NCBI RefSeq assembly: GCF_036227405.1
Contig: NZ_CP109473.1
Location: 7,998,001 to 8,062,000 of the forward strand
Origin: Streptomyces sp. NBC_01460
GTDB taxonomy: Bacteria > Actinomycetota > Actinomycetes > Streptomycetales > Streptomycetaceae
Reading direction: 5' to 3'
DNA: 64,000 bases
Under the pieces are notes generated by a model. The model was not told the DNA's origin. It worked only from the letters and a program-made list of their open reading frames with translations, and did no database searches. Below are positions 44,875 through 53,967 of the stretch, in pieces. A program made the translations under genes and the position numbers. The first letter of the stretch is position 1, and every line of letters begins with the position of its first letter.

Positions 44875-45669
44875 TCACGTGGCCTGCGGGCGCTCGTTCC
44901 CGGGCACGTCCAGATGGCCGAGGAGGTCGTCGAGAGCCTTGTTGAAGGACTCGGAGTTGGCGCTGTCGAACCATGAGGTGCGGATGCGTTCGTTGTTGCC
45001 GTTCGGGGTCTCGTGGTCGGCGGCGAGTTGCTGAAACGAACGGGTCTGGTCACTCAGGGTGCGGCCTACCCCCTGGAAGAGGCTGCGCACGTAGCGGTCC
45101 GCGTCGTCGGAGGAGATGCCGTGGCGGACGGCCCACTGCGTGAGTGTGGCGAGATACGCGTAGTGGGTGGTCAGTGTCCCCGTCAGGGCGGAGTGGACGT
45201 TGAACGCCGCTTCGTCCATGGCTGGGAGCACCCCGCCCAGCTGCTCGAAGAGGGAGTCCACGGCAGGGTGGGACGGCCACGTGACCGTGACGGAGCGCTG
45301 TTCGCGTGCCGTGGGCAGGGGGATGGCCCGTACCAGCGGGACATCGGTCGCGAGTGTGCGGCGCAGGTCGTCGTTGCCGACGCCGGCCATCACGTTGACG
45401 ATCACCTTGTCGCCGTCCACTCTCAGACCGGCCAGTGCGTCGTGCCGGTCCGCTCGGCGTACGGCGATGATCACCACTTCGGAGCGGTCTGCCACCTCCT
45501 GGTTGTCGGCGCATGTCTGTACGCTCTCGTAGCGTTCGGACAGCTCTGCGGCTGCACGGGCTCCTCGGGGGGACAGGAAGACTTCCGGCGCGTGGTCGCC
45601 TTCGCGGCAGAGGCCCGTCACGACAGCCCGGCCGATCTCGCCCACACCTATGATGCCGATCCGCTTCAC
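44875..45669 (-). CDS. Pyrroline-5-carboxylate reductase-like oxidoreductase
   Basis: A 264-residue protein; the GTG at 45669 has AGGGG about 8 bases upstream. MKRIGIIGVGEIGRAVVTGL is a Rossmann NAD(P) motif, with VIIAVRRADRHDAL and VMAGVGNDDLRRTL in the layout of the ProC family. The C-terminal helical half (SALTGTLTTHYAYLATLTQW) differs from true ProC in the substrate region, so the substrate may not be pyrroline-5-carboxylate. Confidence 0.78.
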   Translation of the reverse strand: MKRIGIIGVGEIGRAVVTGLCREGDHAPEVFLSPRGARAAAELSERYESVQTCADNQEVADRSEVVIIAVRRADRHDALAGLRVDGDKVIVNVMAGVGNDDLRRTLATDVPLVRAIPLPTAREQRSVTVTWPSHPAVDSLFEQLGGVLPAMDEAAFNVHSALTGTLTTHYAYLATLTQWAVRHGISSDDADRYVRSLFQGVGRTLSDQTRSFQQLAADHETPNGNNERIRTSWFDSANSESFNKALDDLLGHLDVPGNERPQAT

Positions 45670-45790
45670 TGCCTCTGCCCCTGTCGTTCGTGGCGCGCGT
45701 GATGACGGTCTGCGATGTCGGACGTCGCACAGATCGGCCTCCCTGCCTCGTCACGAGGCTTCGTCGTCACAGTCCTCACCTTCTTTTCGG

Positions 45791-46753
45791 TCATGCGCCG
45801 AGGGAGGTCCGGAGGAACTCGACGATCTCCGCTCGTGCGGCCTCCGCCTGCCGTTCCACGCCCGGCAGGGTGAGGAAGGCGTGCCGGGCTCCGGGGTACT
45901 CGGTGAGCCGCGCGGGTGTCCCGGCCGCCTGCAGTCGGCCGGCGTAGCGGCGGCCGTGATCGGCCACCGCGTCCTGGGTCGGCACCACCACGAGAGCCGG
46001 GGCCAGCCCGCTCAGGTTCTCGGCGTACAGCGGTGAGATGTCACGAGCGTCGACGGCCGGCGGAGCGGAGAGTCGCCGGAAGAGGCGGAGTTGAGGCGCG
46101 GCGGGGGTCGGGCTGTACCCGAATTCGGTCATCGAGGCGTAGTCGAACATGGTTCCCGTCACGTCGACCGCTGGGTTGACCAGCACCTGCGCCTTGAGGG
46201 TCAGGCCGGCCTCTCTGGCTCGGATCGCCAGGAGGGCGCTGATCAACGCACCGCAGCTCTCGCCGAACACAGCCGTGCGTGCCGGGTCGACGCCCCACCC
46301 CGCGGCGTGCCGCACCACATGGCGGAGCACGTCCCAGCCGTCGTCGACGGCATCCGGCAGCGGAGTCCGCAGATCGAGGAGGCGGTGTTCGACCGAGACC
46401 ACGAGGGCGGGCAGCCGGGCGGCGAGATGGCTGTTGGCCCAGTCGCACTGCGCGGCTGTGCCGACGAAGCTGCCGCCGTGCACGTGGATCACGAGCGGGA
46501 GATCGGCCCGTCCGGCGCCTCCGCCGTCGCGCGCGGGGGCCGGACGGTACACCCGGACCGGGACCCTGCGGCCGGACAGCGCCACCTCCTGCCACTCGAT
46601 CGCGGCGCCGGGATCAGGATGCCCGAGGATCGCCCGCGCCGCGGCGGAGGCCCGCCAGCGGTTTTCCGCGTCGCGATAGGTGACCAGTTCCTCGTGCGTC
46701 ATCGCCTGCCAGTCCGGCTCCGGCGGCCGTCCTGTGTCAATCGCCTCGCCCAT
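45791..46753 (-). CDS. Alpha/beta hydrolase, HSL-type esterase
   Basis: A 320-residue protein. The oxyanion hole motif VIHVHGGSFVG and the nucleophile elbow VFGESCGALIS give the HSL (hormone-sensitive lipase) family layout, with a final His in ARHAFLTLPG. There is no signal peptide. It is divergent from a TetR-type gene across a promoter holding two related palindromes. It should hydrolyse a short-chain ester; the natural substrate is unknown. Confidence 0.88.
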   Translation of the reverse strand: MGEAIDTGRPPEPDWQAMTHEELVTYRDAENRWRASAAARAILGHPDPGAAIEWQEVALSGRRVPVRVYRPAPARDGGGAGRADLPLVIHVHGGSFVGTAAQCDWANSHLAARLPALVVSVEHRLLDLRTPLPDAVDDGWDVLRHVVRHAAGWGVDPARTAVFGESCGALISALLAIRAREAGLTLKAQVLVNPAVDVTGTMFDYASMTEFGYSPTPAAPQLRLFRRLSAPPAVDARDISPLYAENLSGLAPALVVVPTQDAVADHGRRYAGRLQAAGTPARLTEYPGARHAFLTLPGVERQAEAARAEIVEFLRTSLGA

Positions 46754-46792
46754 GTCTCCTCCTCGGTCGGCTCCCGTGGAGCCGAGTCCTGA

Positions 46793-46844
46793 AACCTACG
46801 CCGTAGGTTCACGTTCCGTACGATAGTTTCTACGTTGTAGGTTT
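46793..46844. promoter_or_regulatory. Twin operator in the esterase/TetR promoter
   Basis: A perfect palindrome AACCTACG-C-CGTAGGTT (46793-46809) and a related imperfect copy GTTTCTACG-T-TGTAGGTTT (about 46826-46844), 34 bp apart. They lie between the divergent esterase and TetR starts, the expected site for TetR binding. Confidence 0.72.
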
Positions 46845-46863
46845 GACAAGGAACGGAGTTGAC

Positions 46864-47529
46864 GTGGCCAAGCGAACTCAGGGAACTCCGGCGGGACTTG
46901 ACCGTGCCAGGATCGCCTCCGCCGCCGTTGCGCTGGTCGACCGGGACGGCCTGGAGCGCTTCGGTGTACGACGCCTCGGCCAAGAGCTGGGGGTCGACCC
47001 CATGTCGATCTACCACCACGTCAAGGGCAAGGCCGCTCTGCTGGACGCCGTGTCCGAAGCGGTGCTCGCAGAGGTGGCGGCCACCGTGGACGACGACGCA
47101 GCCGACGGCTGGGAAGACATCGCGCGCCGGACGGCGCACGGCTACCGGCAGATGGCCTACCGGCATCCGCAGGTTTTTCCCCTGCTGGTGACGCGTGCTC
47201 AGACTTCGACGGTGGCCATCTCCGCCCTGGAGAGACTGGTCTCCGCGATGCGCGAGGCCGGACTGCCCGACCAAGTCGTCGCAGACGCGCCCATGGTGTT
47301 GTTCAGCTTCCTCAACGGACACCTGCTGGCGCGTATCAGTGCGGCCCCCGGCGAGCCCGGTGCCGTGCCGGCGTTCGATGCCGCCGACCACCCGGCCATG
47401 GCCGCTCTCACTCCCCTCATGGCCGACTTCGGATCCCGGACGGAGTTCGACCGGATGCTCGACACCGTGATCGGCGGGATTCGGGAACAGGCCGCCAGTA
47501 GCCGGTTCCGACCGCACCCCCTGGGCTGA
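46864..47529 (+). CDS. TetR-family repressor (TetR_C-type)
   Basis: A 221-residue protein; the GTG at 46864 has GGAG 5 bases upstream. The HTH (about 17-60) reads ASAAVALVDRDGLERFGVRR and VDPMSIYHHVKGKAALLDAV, the variant with a TetR-class C-terminal domain of about 150 residues. Divergent from the esterase, with twin palindromes between. Autorepression is likely. Confidence 0.9.
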   Translation: MAKRTQGTPAGLDRARIASAAVALVDRDGLERFGVRRLGQELGVDPMSIYHHVKGKAALLDAVSEAVLAEVAATVDDDAADGWEDIARRTAHGYRQMAYRHPQVFPLLVTRAQTSTVAISALERLVSAMREAGLPDQVVADAPMVLFSFLNGHLLARISAAPGEPGAVPAFDAADHPAMAALTPLMADFGSRTEFDRMLDTVIGGIREQAASSRFRPHPLG

Positions 47530-47690
47530 CATGCGGCGCACTCCGAGTCGCACCGGACGGTGCTCACGGAGGTCATGGCCGACCACTGCCGATACTGAGG
47601 TCCGCCCGGCGGGTGAATGCGGCATCACCGTGCTTGTTCGCGGCCTGCCGCCGGCCGCACCCGGCACGGCGGAAGAGCCCCGGCACGGTG

Positions 47691-47727
47691 ACGGGGCCCG
47701 GACCGCGCGTCGCGGTCCGGGCCCCGT
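47691..47727. terminator. Bidirectional hairpin
   Basis: 17-bp perfect arms (47691-47707 and 47711-47727) and the 3-base loop CGT, then TTCTG. It lies between the convergent TetR and DUF6243-like genes. Confidence 0.88.
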
Positions 47728-47755
47728 TCTGCCGGTGTCGCCCGGCGGTGGTGCA

Positions 47756-47971
47756 TCAGCTCTGTGCGGTGTCGTCGCCCGTCTGTGCGGCGGCCTCGGC
47801 TGCGGCTGCCTTCTCGCGCATCTTGCGCACCAACTCCGCTTTCTTGTCGGCAGCGCCCTGGCGGTCGAGATTGCGGTGCGGACCGTGGTTCTGCCGTTCG
47901 GCGCGGGACTGCCTCTTGCGCTGGCCGCCGCCCTGGCCCACGGGGTTGTTGATGTTCTTGCTGTCGGTCAC
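47756..47971 (-). CDS. DUF6243-like small basic protein
   Basis: A 71-residue protein; the GTG at 47971 follows GGGAGAG. KNINNPVGQGGGQRKRQSRA, then ERQNHGPHRNLDRQ and a helical tail KKAELVRKMREKAAAAEAA, match the streptomycete DUF6243 pattern as I recall it. It is highly charged, cytoplasmic, and of unknown function. Confidence 0.78.
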   Translation of the reverse strand: MTDSKNINNPVGQGGGQRKRQSRAERQNHGPHRNLDRQGAADKKAELVRKMREKAAAAEAAAQTGDDTAQS

Positions 47972-48299
47972 GGGCTCTCCCGGCAATGATGTGAAGTGAT
48001 CTACGGATTCATCGGTGGGGGACGGGCGCGGCGACGTCGGAGGACGTCGGACAGGGGCCCATCACGCGCTCACTCGTAAACCGGTGTCTGGAAGAACATG
48101 CCCGAGAATACCCGGTCCCGTCGGTCCCGCGCACCAAGCCCTGCGGACGACAGCGGCCGGATCCTCCTCACCCGGGCCGCGTCGCTCGTGGATCACAGGG
48201 CCACGGCGCGGGCCGTCTGCGACCTGGGACGCCGCGGGCTCACCCAAAACCAGTGGAAGAGCCCGCATGGCGGACGTCCCCTAGCCGTCCCACCTGCTT
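47972..48299. other. Gap, nothing supported
   Basis: About 330 bases between the DUF6243-like start and the DinB stop. No gene or clear signal seen. Confidence 0.45.
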
Positions 48300-48803
48300 C
48301 TAGCCGGTCGTCCCGTCGAGCATCTCGCGCAGGATGTCCAGGTGGCCGTTGTGGCGGGCCGTCTCCTCGGTGAGGTGGAGGAGGATCCAGCGCAGATTGA
48401 CGTGGACACCGTTGCGGACGGCTCGCCGGGCCGGCTCGTCCAGGCTGTTCACGGCGACCAGGTCCCGGTGGTCGGCGGCCTGTCCGGCGTATTCGGCGAG
48501 CAACTGGGTGAGCGGGAAGTCGACGGCGATTCGCATCTCGCGGTCGGGGTCCTCGTCGGTCCAGGGGCCCTGGTCCTCCTCGCCGAGGAAGACCACGTGG
48601 AACCAGTAGTACTCGACCCAGCGGAGGTGGTTGATCACTCCGTTCATGGTCATCAGCGGTGAGCCCGGAAGAAGCGCCCTGCGTGCGTTCTCGGCGGAGA
48701 CGCCGTCGCACTTGGCGCGGGCGGCGTCGCGTGCGTAGTCGAGGAACGTGGTGAGCTGAGCGCGTTCGTCCCATGAGGGCGGTGTGTCGTCGATTCTGGT
48801 CAT
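48300..48803 (-). CDS. DinB-family protein (DUF664 type)
   Basis: A 167-residue four-helix-bundle protein. MTMNGVINHLRWVEYYWFHV has the first metal-ligand His region, and HVNLRWILLHLTEETARHNG, then HLDILREML, has the second pair. Members are metal-dependent, mycothiol-linked transferases or unknown. No partner gene is adjacent. Confidence 0.88.
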   Translation of the reverse strand: MTRIDDTPPSWDERAQLTTFLDYARDAARAKCDGVSAENARRALLPGSPLMTMNGVINHLRWVEYYWFHVVFLGEEDQGPWTDEDPDREMRIAVDFPLTQLLAEYAGQAADHRDLVAVNSLDEPARRAVRNGVHVNLRWILLHLTEETARHNGHLDILREMLDGTTG

Positions 48804-49090
48804 CGCGCGAAGAATCCCCGATCACGCACCCGATGTCGAGGCATTAACCGACGGTTCGCTCCACCCGCACCCCGCCCCCTGGGGTGTCGGAGCCATCCGA
48901 CTCCTGGGGGGACTGTCCGGTGTGACCTGCCGGGGCATGCCCCGGTTACCGGAATGCACGCAGCTCGCCGAACGCGCGAGAACGGCGGCGGGGCGCTACG
49001 GCTTCGCGCCCCGCCGCCGTCACCGGCCCGGTCCCGCGGCCGGTTCCGTCGTCACCGCCTCCCGCGGTGACGACGGAGTCGGGTGTGTGC
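48804..49090. other. Gap with a terminator
   Basis: Between the DinB start and the stop of the ThuA/DUF1080 gene. Apart from the hairpin, no gene is supported. Confidence 0.5.
48982..49020 (-). terminator. Hairpin after the lectin-tailed carbohydrate genes
   Basis: 15-bp perfect arms (48982-48996 and 49006-49020) and a 9-base loop, about 70 bases after the stop of the gene that ends at 49091. Confidence 0.8.
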
Positions 49091-50854
49091 TCAGCCGGGC
49101 AGGTTCCACTTCTGGTTGGCGCCGGTGTGGCACGACCAGAGGTGGACCTTGGTCCCGTCCGCCGAGGAGGCGCCCGAAGCGTCCAGGCACTTGCCCGACT
49201 GCGGGTTCCTGAGCGTGGTGTCGGCCTGCGGTACCCACTTCTGGGCGCCCGAGCCGTTGCAGCCGTAGAGCTGGATCTTCGTGCCGTCGGCCGTGCCGCC
49301 GCCGCTGATGTCCAGGCACTTGCCGAGGGCGCGCAGCGTCTGGTCCGTCCCGACCGTCCACTTCTGGGCGGCCGACCCGTTGCAGGTCCACAGCTGGATC
49401 TGCGTGCCGTCGGCGCTCGCACCGCTCGCGACGTCGAGGCACTTGCCGCCGACGCCCGTGACGGCGCCCTCCTTGGGGCCGGTCGTGCCGCCGAGCTCCT
49501 TGATGCGGATGTTGCGGAACGAGACGTCGTCACCCGTGCCGTGGTTCTGCAGGCCGATGTGGCCCTGCTGGAGGCTGCGCACCGGATCGGTGTTGGTGAA
49601 GTCGTTGATCCTGCGGCCGTTGAGGAAGAGCTGGAGGCGCTCGCCCTCGACCCGGATCTCGTAGGTGTTCCACTCTCCCGGCGGGTTCAGCGCCGCGTCG
49701 CGGGCGGACAGGTCGGCCGACTTGAAGCCGTAGACGGACCCCGTCGTGCGGTCGGGGGAGTCCGTCGCGTCGATCTGGATCTCATATCCCTTGTCGACGG
49801 CCGACCAAGGGTCGTCCGAGGCCGGGAAGCCCACGAACACACCGGAGTTGTCGTCGCCGGCCTGCCGCCAGTCGAGCTTCAGGGAGTACGCCTTGTACTC
49901 CTTGGCCTGGTACCACAGCAGGCCGAGGCCGCCCTGGGAGGTGAGAGTGGCGCCCGACTCGGTGAAGGAACCAGGTCCGGCCTGCTTCCATCCGGCGGTG
50001 CCCGAGGTGCCGTACAGGGGCGTGTAACCCGTCTCCGGGCTGCAGTCGGCCTCCGTCAGGCGCGCGGCCCAGCGTATGCCCCCGAGCAGATGGCGGCGGA
50101 AGGCGGGATCGGTGTACGAGTCCTCGGTGTGGCCGCCGCCCGTGTAGAAGGCGCGCCCGCCCTGGTAGTCCTTGCACCAGGCGATCGGGTGGTCACCTCC
50201 CATCGTGCCTCCGCTGTACGTGGACTCGTCGAGGGAGGCCAGGACGTGTGCGGTGGTCCGGGGATTGGTGCGGTAGTCGTACCACTCGTCGGTCCGCTGC
50301 CAGGTGGGGCCGAGGTGGGCGGTGGCGTCGTGGGCGCGGTCCTCGACCTTGACCGTGGCCGGCTGGATCTGCGGGTGGGACTTGAACAGCGCCCCGGCGA
50401 GGCCGCTGTACCAGGCCCAGTCGTACTCGGTGTCGGCCGCCGCGTGGATGCCGACGTAGCCTCCGCCCGCCGTGATGTAGCCCTCGAAGGCGGTCTGCTG
50501 CGCACTGTTGAGCACGTCGCCGGTGGTGGAGAGGAACACGACGGCCTCGTAGCCGGCCAGGTTGGCGGTGGTGAAGGCGGCCGCGTCCTCGGTGGCGGTC
50601 ACGGTGAAGTTGTTGGCGGCGCCCAGTTCGCGCAGGGCGGTGACGCCCTCGTCGATGGAGGAGTGGCGGAATCCGGCAGTCTTGGAGAAGACCAGGACGT
50701 CGTACTGCGGGTCGGCGGCGGCCACCGCGGAGACTCCGGCGGGGGTGGGTGCCCCGGCTTCGGATGCGGCGGTGGAGACCGCCGTGGGGAGGGCGGCCGT
50801 GGCGAGCAGGGCGCACGCGGCCCAGGCGGCAACGCGCCCGTGAAGTCGGCTCAT
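49091..50854 (-). CDS. Secreted ThuA - DUF1080 - ricin-B lectin protein
   Basis: A 587-residue protein. A signal peptide (MSRLHGRVAAWAACALLATA) is followed by a ThuA-like domain (about 48-250; YDVLVFSKTAGFRHSSIDEG, VGIHAAADTEYDW, GGGHTEDSY) and a DUF1080 (3-keto-disaccharide hydrolase-type, jelly-roll) domain (about 280-445; NSGVFVGFP, EWNTYEIRVEGERL). A C-terminal ricin-B beta-trefoil lectin follows (about 455-587, with repeated GKCLD and QKW motifs). Its ATG overlaps the upstream gene's stop (ATGA), so the two secreted proteins are coupled. It is likely to act on 3-keto-sugars or disaccharides outside the cell, with the lectin tail holding it to polysaccharide (inference). Confidence 0.9.
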   Translation of the reverse strand: MSRLHGRVAAWAACALLATAALPTAVSTAASEAGAPTPAGVSAVAAADPQYDVLVFSKTAGFRHSSIDEGVTALRELGAANNFTVTATEDAAAFTTANLAGYEAVVFLSTTGDVLNSAQQTAFEGYITAGGGYVGIHAAADTEYDWAWYSGLAGALFKSHPQIQPATVKVEDRAHDATAHLGPTWQRTDEWYDYRTNPRTTAHVLASLDESTYSGGTMGGDHPIAWCKDYQGGRAFYTGGGHTEDSYTDPAFRRHLLGGIRWAARLTEADCSPETGYTPLYGTSGTAGWKQAGPGSFTESGATLTSQGGLGLLWYQAKEYKAYSLKLDWRQAGDDNSGVFVGFPASDDPWSAVDKGYEIQIDATDSPDRTTGSVYGFKSADLSARDAALNPPGEWNTYEIRVEGERLQLFLNGRRINDFTNTDPVRSLQQGHIGLQNHGTGDDVSFRNIRIKELGGTTGPKEGAVTGVGGKCLDVASGASADGTQIQLWTCNGSAAQKWTVGTDQTLRALGKCLDISGGGTADGTKIQLYGCNGSGAQKWVPQADTTLRNPQSGKCLDASGASSADGTKVHLWSCHTGANQKWNLPG

Positions 50855-53673
50855 GGCAGGATCCACTTCTGGTTGGCACCGGAGTTGCAGGTCCACAGGT
50901 GGAGCTTGGTGAGGTCGGCCGAAGACCCACCGGCCGCGTCCAGGCACTTGCCGGACACCGGGTTCTTCAGAGTGCCGTCGGACTGCGGAGCCCACTTCTG
51001 GGCTCCGGTGTTGTTGCAGCCGTAGAGCTGGATCTTCGTGCCGTCGGCCGTGGCGCCCCCGCTGATGTCCATGCACTTGCCGAGCGCGCGCAGCGTCTGG
51101 TCCGTGCCGACCGTCCAGCTCTGGGCGGTCGTCCCGTTGCAGCCGTAGAGCTGGATCTGCGTCCCGTCGGCCGTGGCGCCGGCAGCGACATCGACGCACT
51201 TGCCGCCGATCCCCGTGATCCTGCCGGTCCGGGCGGGCTGCGCACTCGTGGTGACGGTGAAGTCGTCCACGTCGAAGAGGGATCCGCTGCCCCCCTTGAA
51301 GACGAGGTGGAGCGTGGTGGTGCCGGCCGGGCGGGCGGTGAGGTTCGTGGAGACGTCCTGGAAGGACTCCCAGCCTCCGGTGGCGGGGACGGCCGCCGAC
51401 CCGAGCAGGGTGCCGGTGGGCGAGCCCGCTCGTACTTCCAGGGTCCCTCCGGCGCCACCGGAGGCGACGCGGGCCGTCAGCTTGGTGACGTCGGCGAGGA
51501 GGTACGGCTTGAACGAGATCCAGTCGCCGTTGTCGATGTAGCCGACGGCCTTCCCGCCGTGTGCCTGGGCCTTGTCGACGATCGTGACGCCGGCGGAGTC
51601 CCCGAAGTGCTCGGCCTGGCGCTGGCTGCCCTGGCTGAGGTTCTGGTCATGGGTGGTCAGGGCCGGCTGCCCGTTCGCCCCCTTGTCGGTGTACTCCGCG
51701 TCCCAGACGCCGAAGATGTTGGCGTTGGGGTCGTGTTCACCGTCCGCGATGGTCTGCACGGTTCCGGAGCAGCCGGTGGCGGAGGTCTGCGGGTGGCCGT
51801 GGCTGTCGTGGCCGATGATGAAGGTGACCTTCACCTTGGAGCAGTCGATCGTGCCGTCCTCGGGGTCGGAGACGGTGACCTTGAAGGGCACGGCGGCACC
51901 CGGGTCGATGACGGATCCGTCGACGGGCAGTTCGAGGGTGACGCTGGGCGCCGTGTTGCCGACGGTGATGATCACTGACGCCGTCGCGGTCTTCCCGGTG
52001 CCGTCGGAGACCGTCAGCTCCGCGGTGTAGCGCCCGTTGGAGGAGTAGGTGTGGGAGGGGGAAGCGCTGGTGGAGGTCGTGCCGTCACCGAACTTCCAGG
52101 CGTAGGTGAGAGGGTCGCCGTCGGGGTCGGAGCTGCCCGCCGAGGAGAACTTCACCGCGAGCGGGGCGCCGCCGGAGGTGCGGTCGGCGGCCGCCTTGGC
52201 GAGCGGGGACCGCCCGCCGGTGATGTGCTCGATGCGGTAGACGGCGCTGTTCGCGTCCCCGTTGAAGTAGCCCGTGCCGTAGTCGAGCACGTAGAGGGCG
52301 CCGTCCGGCCCGAAGGCCGAGTCCATGACCTGGGTGCCCTGCCAGGGGAAGGCGTTGATCGACTGGACGGCGCCGTCGGTACCCTGTTCGATGCGCTTGA
52401 TCCACTTGCGGCCGAACTCGCCGGCGAAGAAGTCGCCGTCGTAGCTCTGGGGGAACTTGACGTCCGAGGTCGAGGCCGCGTCGTAGCGGTAGACGGGCCC
52501 GCCCATGGGGGACTCGGAGCCGCTGCCGAACTCGGGGACCGATCCGCCGTCGTAGGGGATCCAGGCGGCCTGGGCCGGAGGCAGGTCGGTCAGGCCGGTG
52601 TTGTTGGGCGAGGTGTTCCTGGGGGCGGAGCAGGAGAACGCGGCTCCGGACGTCGAGGTGGCGAAGTCGTAGTCGACGTACGCGTTGTTCTTCCCGGTGC
52701 AGTAGGGCCAGCCGTAGTTGCCCGCTTTGGTGATGCGGTTGAACTCGACCTGCCCGGCGGGCCCGCGGCTCGCGCTCGCTGTGCCGGCGTCCGGACCGTA
52801 GTCACCGAGGTAGACGGTGCCGGTCGGCCTGTCGACGCTCATGCGGAAGGGGTTGCGGAATCCCATGGCGTAGATCTCGGGCCTGGTCTTCGCCGTTCCC
52901 GGCGCGAACAGGTTGCCCGACGGGATGGAGTAGTCGCCCGCGGCGTTCACCTTGATGCGCAGGACCTTGCCGCGCAGGTCGTTGGTGTTGCCCGCCGAAC
53001 GCTGGGCGTCGTAGGCGGGGTTGCGGCCGGACCGCTCGTCGACGGGGGTGAACCCGTCGGAGGCGAAGGGGTTGCTGTCGTCGCCCGTGGAGAGGTACAG
53101 GTTGCCCTGGCCGTCGAAGTCGATGTCCCCGCCGACGTGACAGCAGAGACCGCGGCTGGCGGGGACGTCCAGGACCTTCTTCTCGGACGCGGTGTCCAGG
53201 GTTCCGTCGGTCCTGAGGACGAACCGTGAGAGCCGGTTGACGCCGTCGAACGGCGCGAAGTCGGCGGCCGACCCGTTCGCGGGGGCGTCCCCCGAAGGAG
53301 TCGAGAGCACCGGGGCGTAGTAGAGGTAGACGAAGCGGTTGCTGGTGAAGCCGGGGTCGACGCCGACGCCCTGCAGCCCCTCCTCGTCGTGGGAGTAGAC
53401 GTTGAGGCGCCCGGAGACCTTGGTGGTGCCTGCCGCGTCGGTGAGGCGCAGGGTGCCGTCCCGTGAGGTGTGCAGGACGGACCTGTCGGGCAGGACGGCG
53501 AGCGTCATCGGCTCACCTGTCTCCGCCACTCCCTTGGCCAGGGTGACCTGCTGGAACTCCTCGGCCGCCATGGGGGCGGCCTCGACCGGTCTCTCCTGGG
53601 CGGTGAGGACGCCCGCGGTGACGGCCAAGGTGCACGCCAGGGCCGCGAGAGGTCTGATGAGTTTCCTGTGCAC
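50851..53673 (-). CDS. Secreted sugar dehydrogenase (PQQ-type propeller) - PKD - CBM - ricin-B lectin
   Basis: A 940-residue protein; the GTG at 53673 has GGAGG 6 bases upstream. A signal peptide (VHRKLIRPLAALACTLAVTA) is followed by a glucose/sorbosone dehydrogenase-like beta-propeller (about 40-470; GLQGVGVDPGF, GNLYLSTGDDSNP, EIYAMGFRNPFRMSV), a PKD domain (about 490-570; YAWKFGDGTTS) and an Ig-like or bridging region. A CBM6-like carbohydrate-binding domain (about 680-800, with KAVGYIDNGDWISF) and a C-terminal ricin-B lectin (about 810-940) complete it. It should oxidise a sugar outside the cell; a PQQ- or Ca-dependent mechanism is known for the fold. It is coupled to the ThuA/DUF1080 gene. 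Confidence 0.9.
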   Translation of the reverse strand: MHRKLIRPLAALACTLAVTAGVLTAQERPVEAAPMAAEEFQQVTLAKGVAETGEPMTLAVLPDRSVLHTSRDGTLRLTDAAGTTKVSGRLNVYSHDEEGLQGVGVDPGFTSNRFVYLYYAPVLSTPSGDAPANGSAADFAPFDGVNRLSRFVLRTDGTLDTASEKKVLDVPASRGLCCHVGGDIDFDGQGNLYLSTGDDSNPFASDGFTPVDERSGRNPAYDAQRSAGNTNDLRGKVLRIKVNAAGDYSIPSGNLFAPGTAKTRPEIYAMGFRNPFRMSVDRPTGTVYLGDYGPDAGTASASRGPAGQVEFNRITKAGNYGWPYCTGKNNAYVDYDFATSTSGAAFSCSAPRNTSPNNTGLTDLPPAQAAWIPYDGGSVPEFGSGSESPMGGPVYRYDAASTSDVKFPQSYDGDFFAGEFGRKWIKRIEQGTDGAVQSINAFPWQGTQVMDSAFGPDGALYVLDYGTGYFNGDANSAVYRIEHITGGRSPLAKAAADRTSGGAPLAVKFSSAGSSDPDGDPLTYAWKFGDGTTSTSASPSHTYSSNGRYTAELTVSDGTGKTATASVIITVGNTAPSVTLELPVDGSVIDPGAAVPFKVTVSDPEDGTIDCSKVKVTFIIGHDSHGHPQTSATGCSGTVQTIADGEHDPNANIFGVWDAEYTDKGANGQPALTTHDQNLSQGSQRQAEHFGDSAGVTIVDKAQAHGGKAVGYIDNGDWISFKPYLLADVTKLTARVASGGAGGTLEVRAGSPTGTLLGSAAVPATGGWESFQDVSTNLTARPAGTTTLHLVFKGGSGSLFDVDDFTVTTSAQPARTGRITGIGGKCVDVAAGATADGTQIQLYGCNGTTAQSWTVGTDQTLRALGKCMDISGGATADGTKIQLYGCNNTGAQKWAPQSDGTLKNPVSGKCLDAAGGSSADLTKLHLWTCNSGANQKWILP

Positions 53674-53967
53674 GCGAATCCTCCGTGTGGAGACGGGGTC
53701 GGGGTGGAGCACAGGCGCGTGCCGTCGCGCCGGGAGCCGGGTGCCCCAGGGGGAGGAGGGCACCCGGTCCTTGCTGTCCGGTTCAGATCAGGAAAGTAAT
53801 GGCTTTTGCGGCGTCCAGATAGACCTTTGACGTACTGGACCGCAACTTTCTCTAGTCGAGGGACAAAGGGGCTGGGTGCGGGGGGCGGGCCGCCGGCTCG
53901 GGGCCGCCGGATCCTGGCCCCCGGCCGCAAGATCACGGTCCGGGGCCGCCCTACTAGGCTGTCCGTC
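53674..53967. promoter_or_regulatory. Divergent promoter region of the sugar dehydrogenase and GNAT genes
   Basis: The region includes GGAAAGTAATG and, further along, AACTTTCTCTAG, an imperfect inverted pair that could bind a sugar-responsive regulator. No reading frame is supported. TACTAGGCT lies just upstream of the GNAT start and may be a -10 element for a leaderless mRNA. Confidence 0.35.

Noticed and set aside
46843..46848. TTGACA as a -35 box for the TetR gene
   Set aside because: It lies only 16 bases before the start codon, leaving no room for a -10 and leader.
49067..51025. 652-codon plus-strand frame
   Set aside because: Antisense to the ThuA/DUF1080 gene, whose domains are clear.
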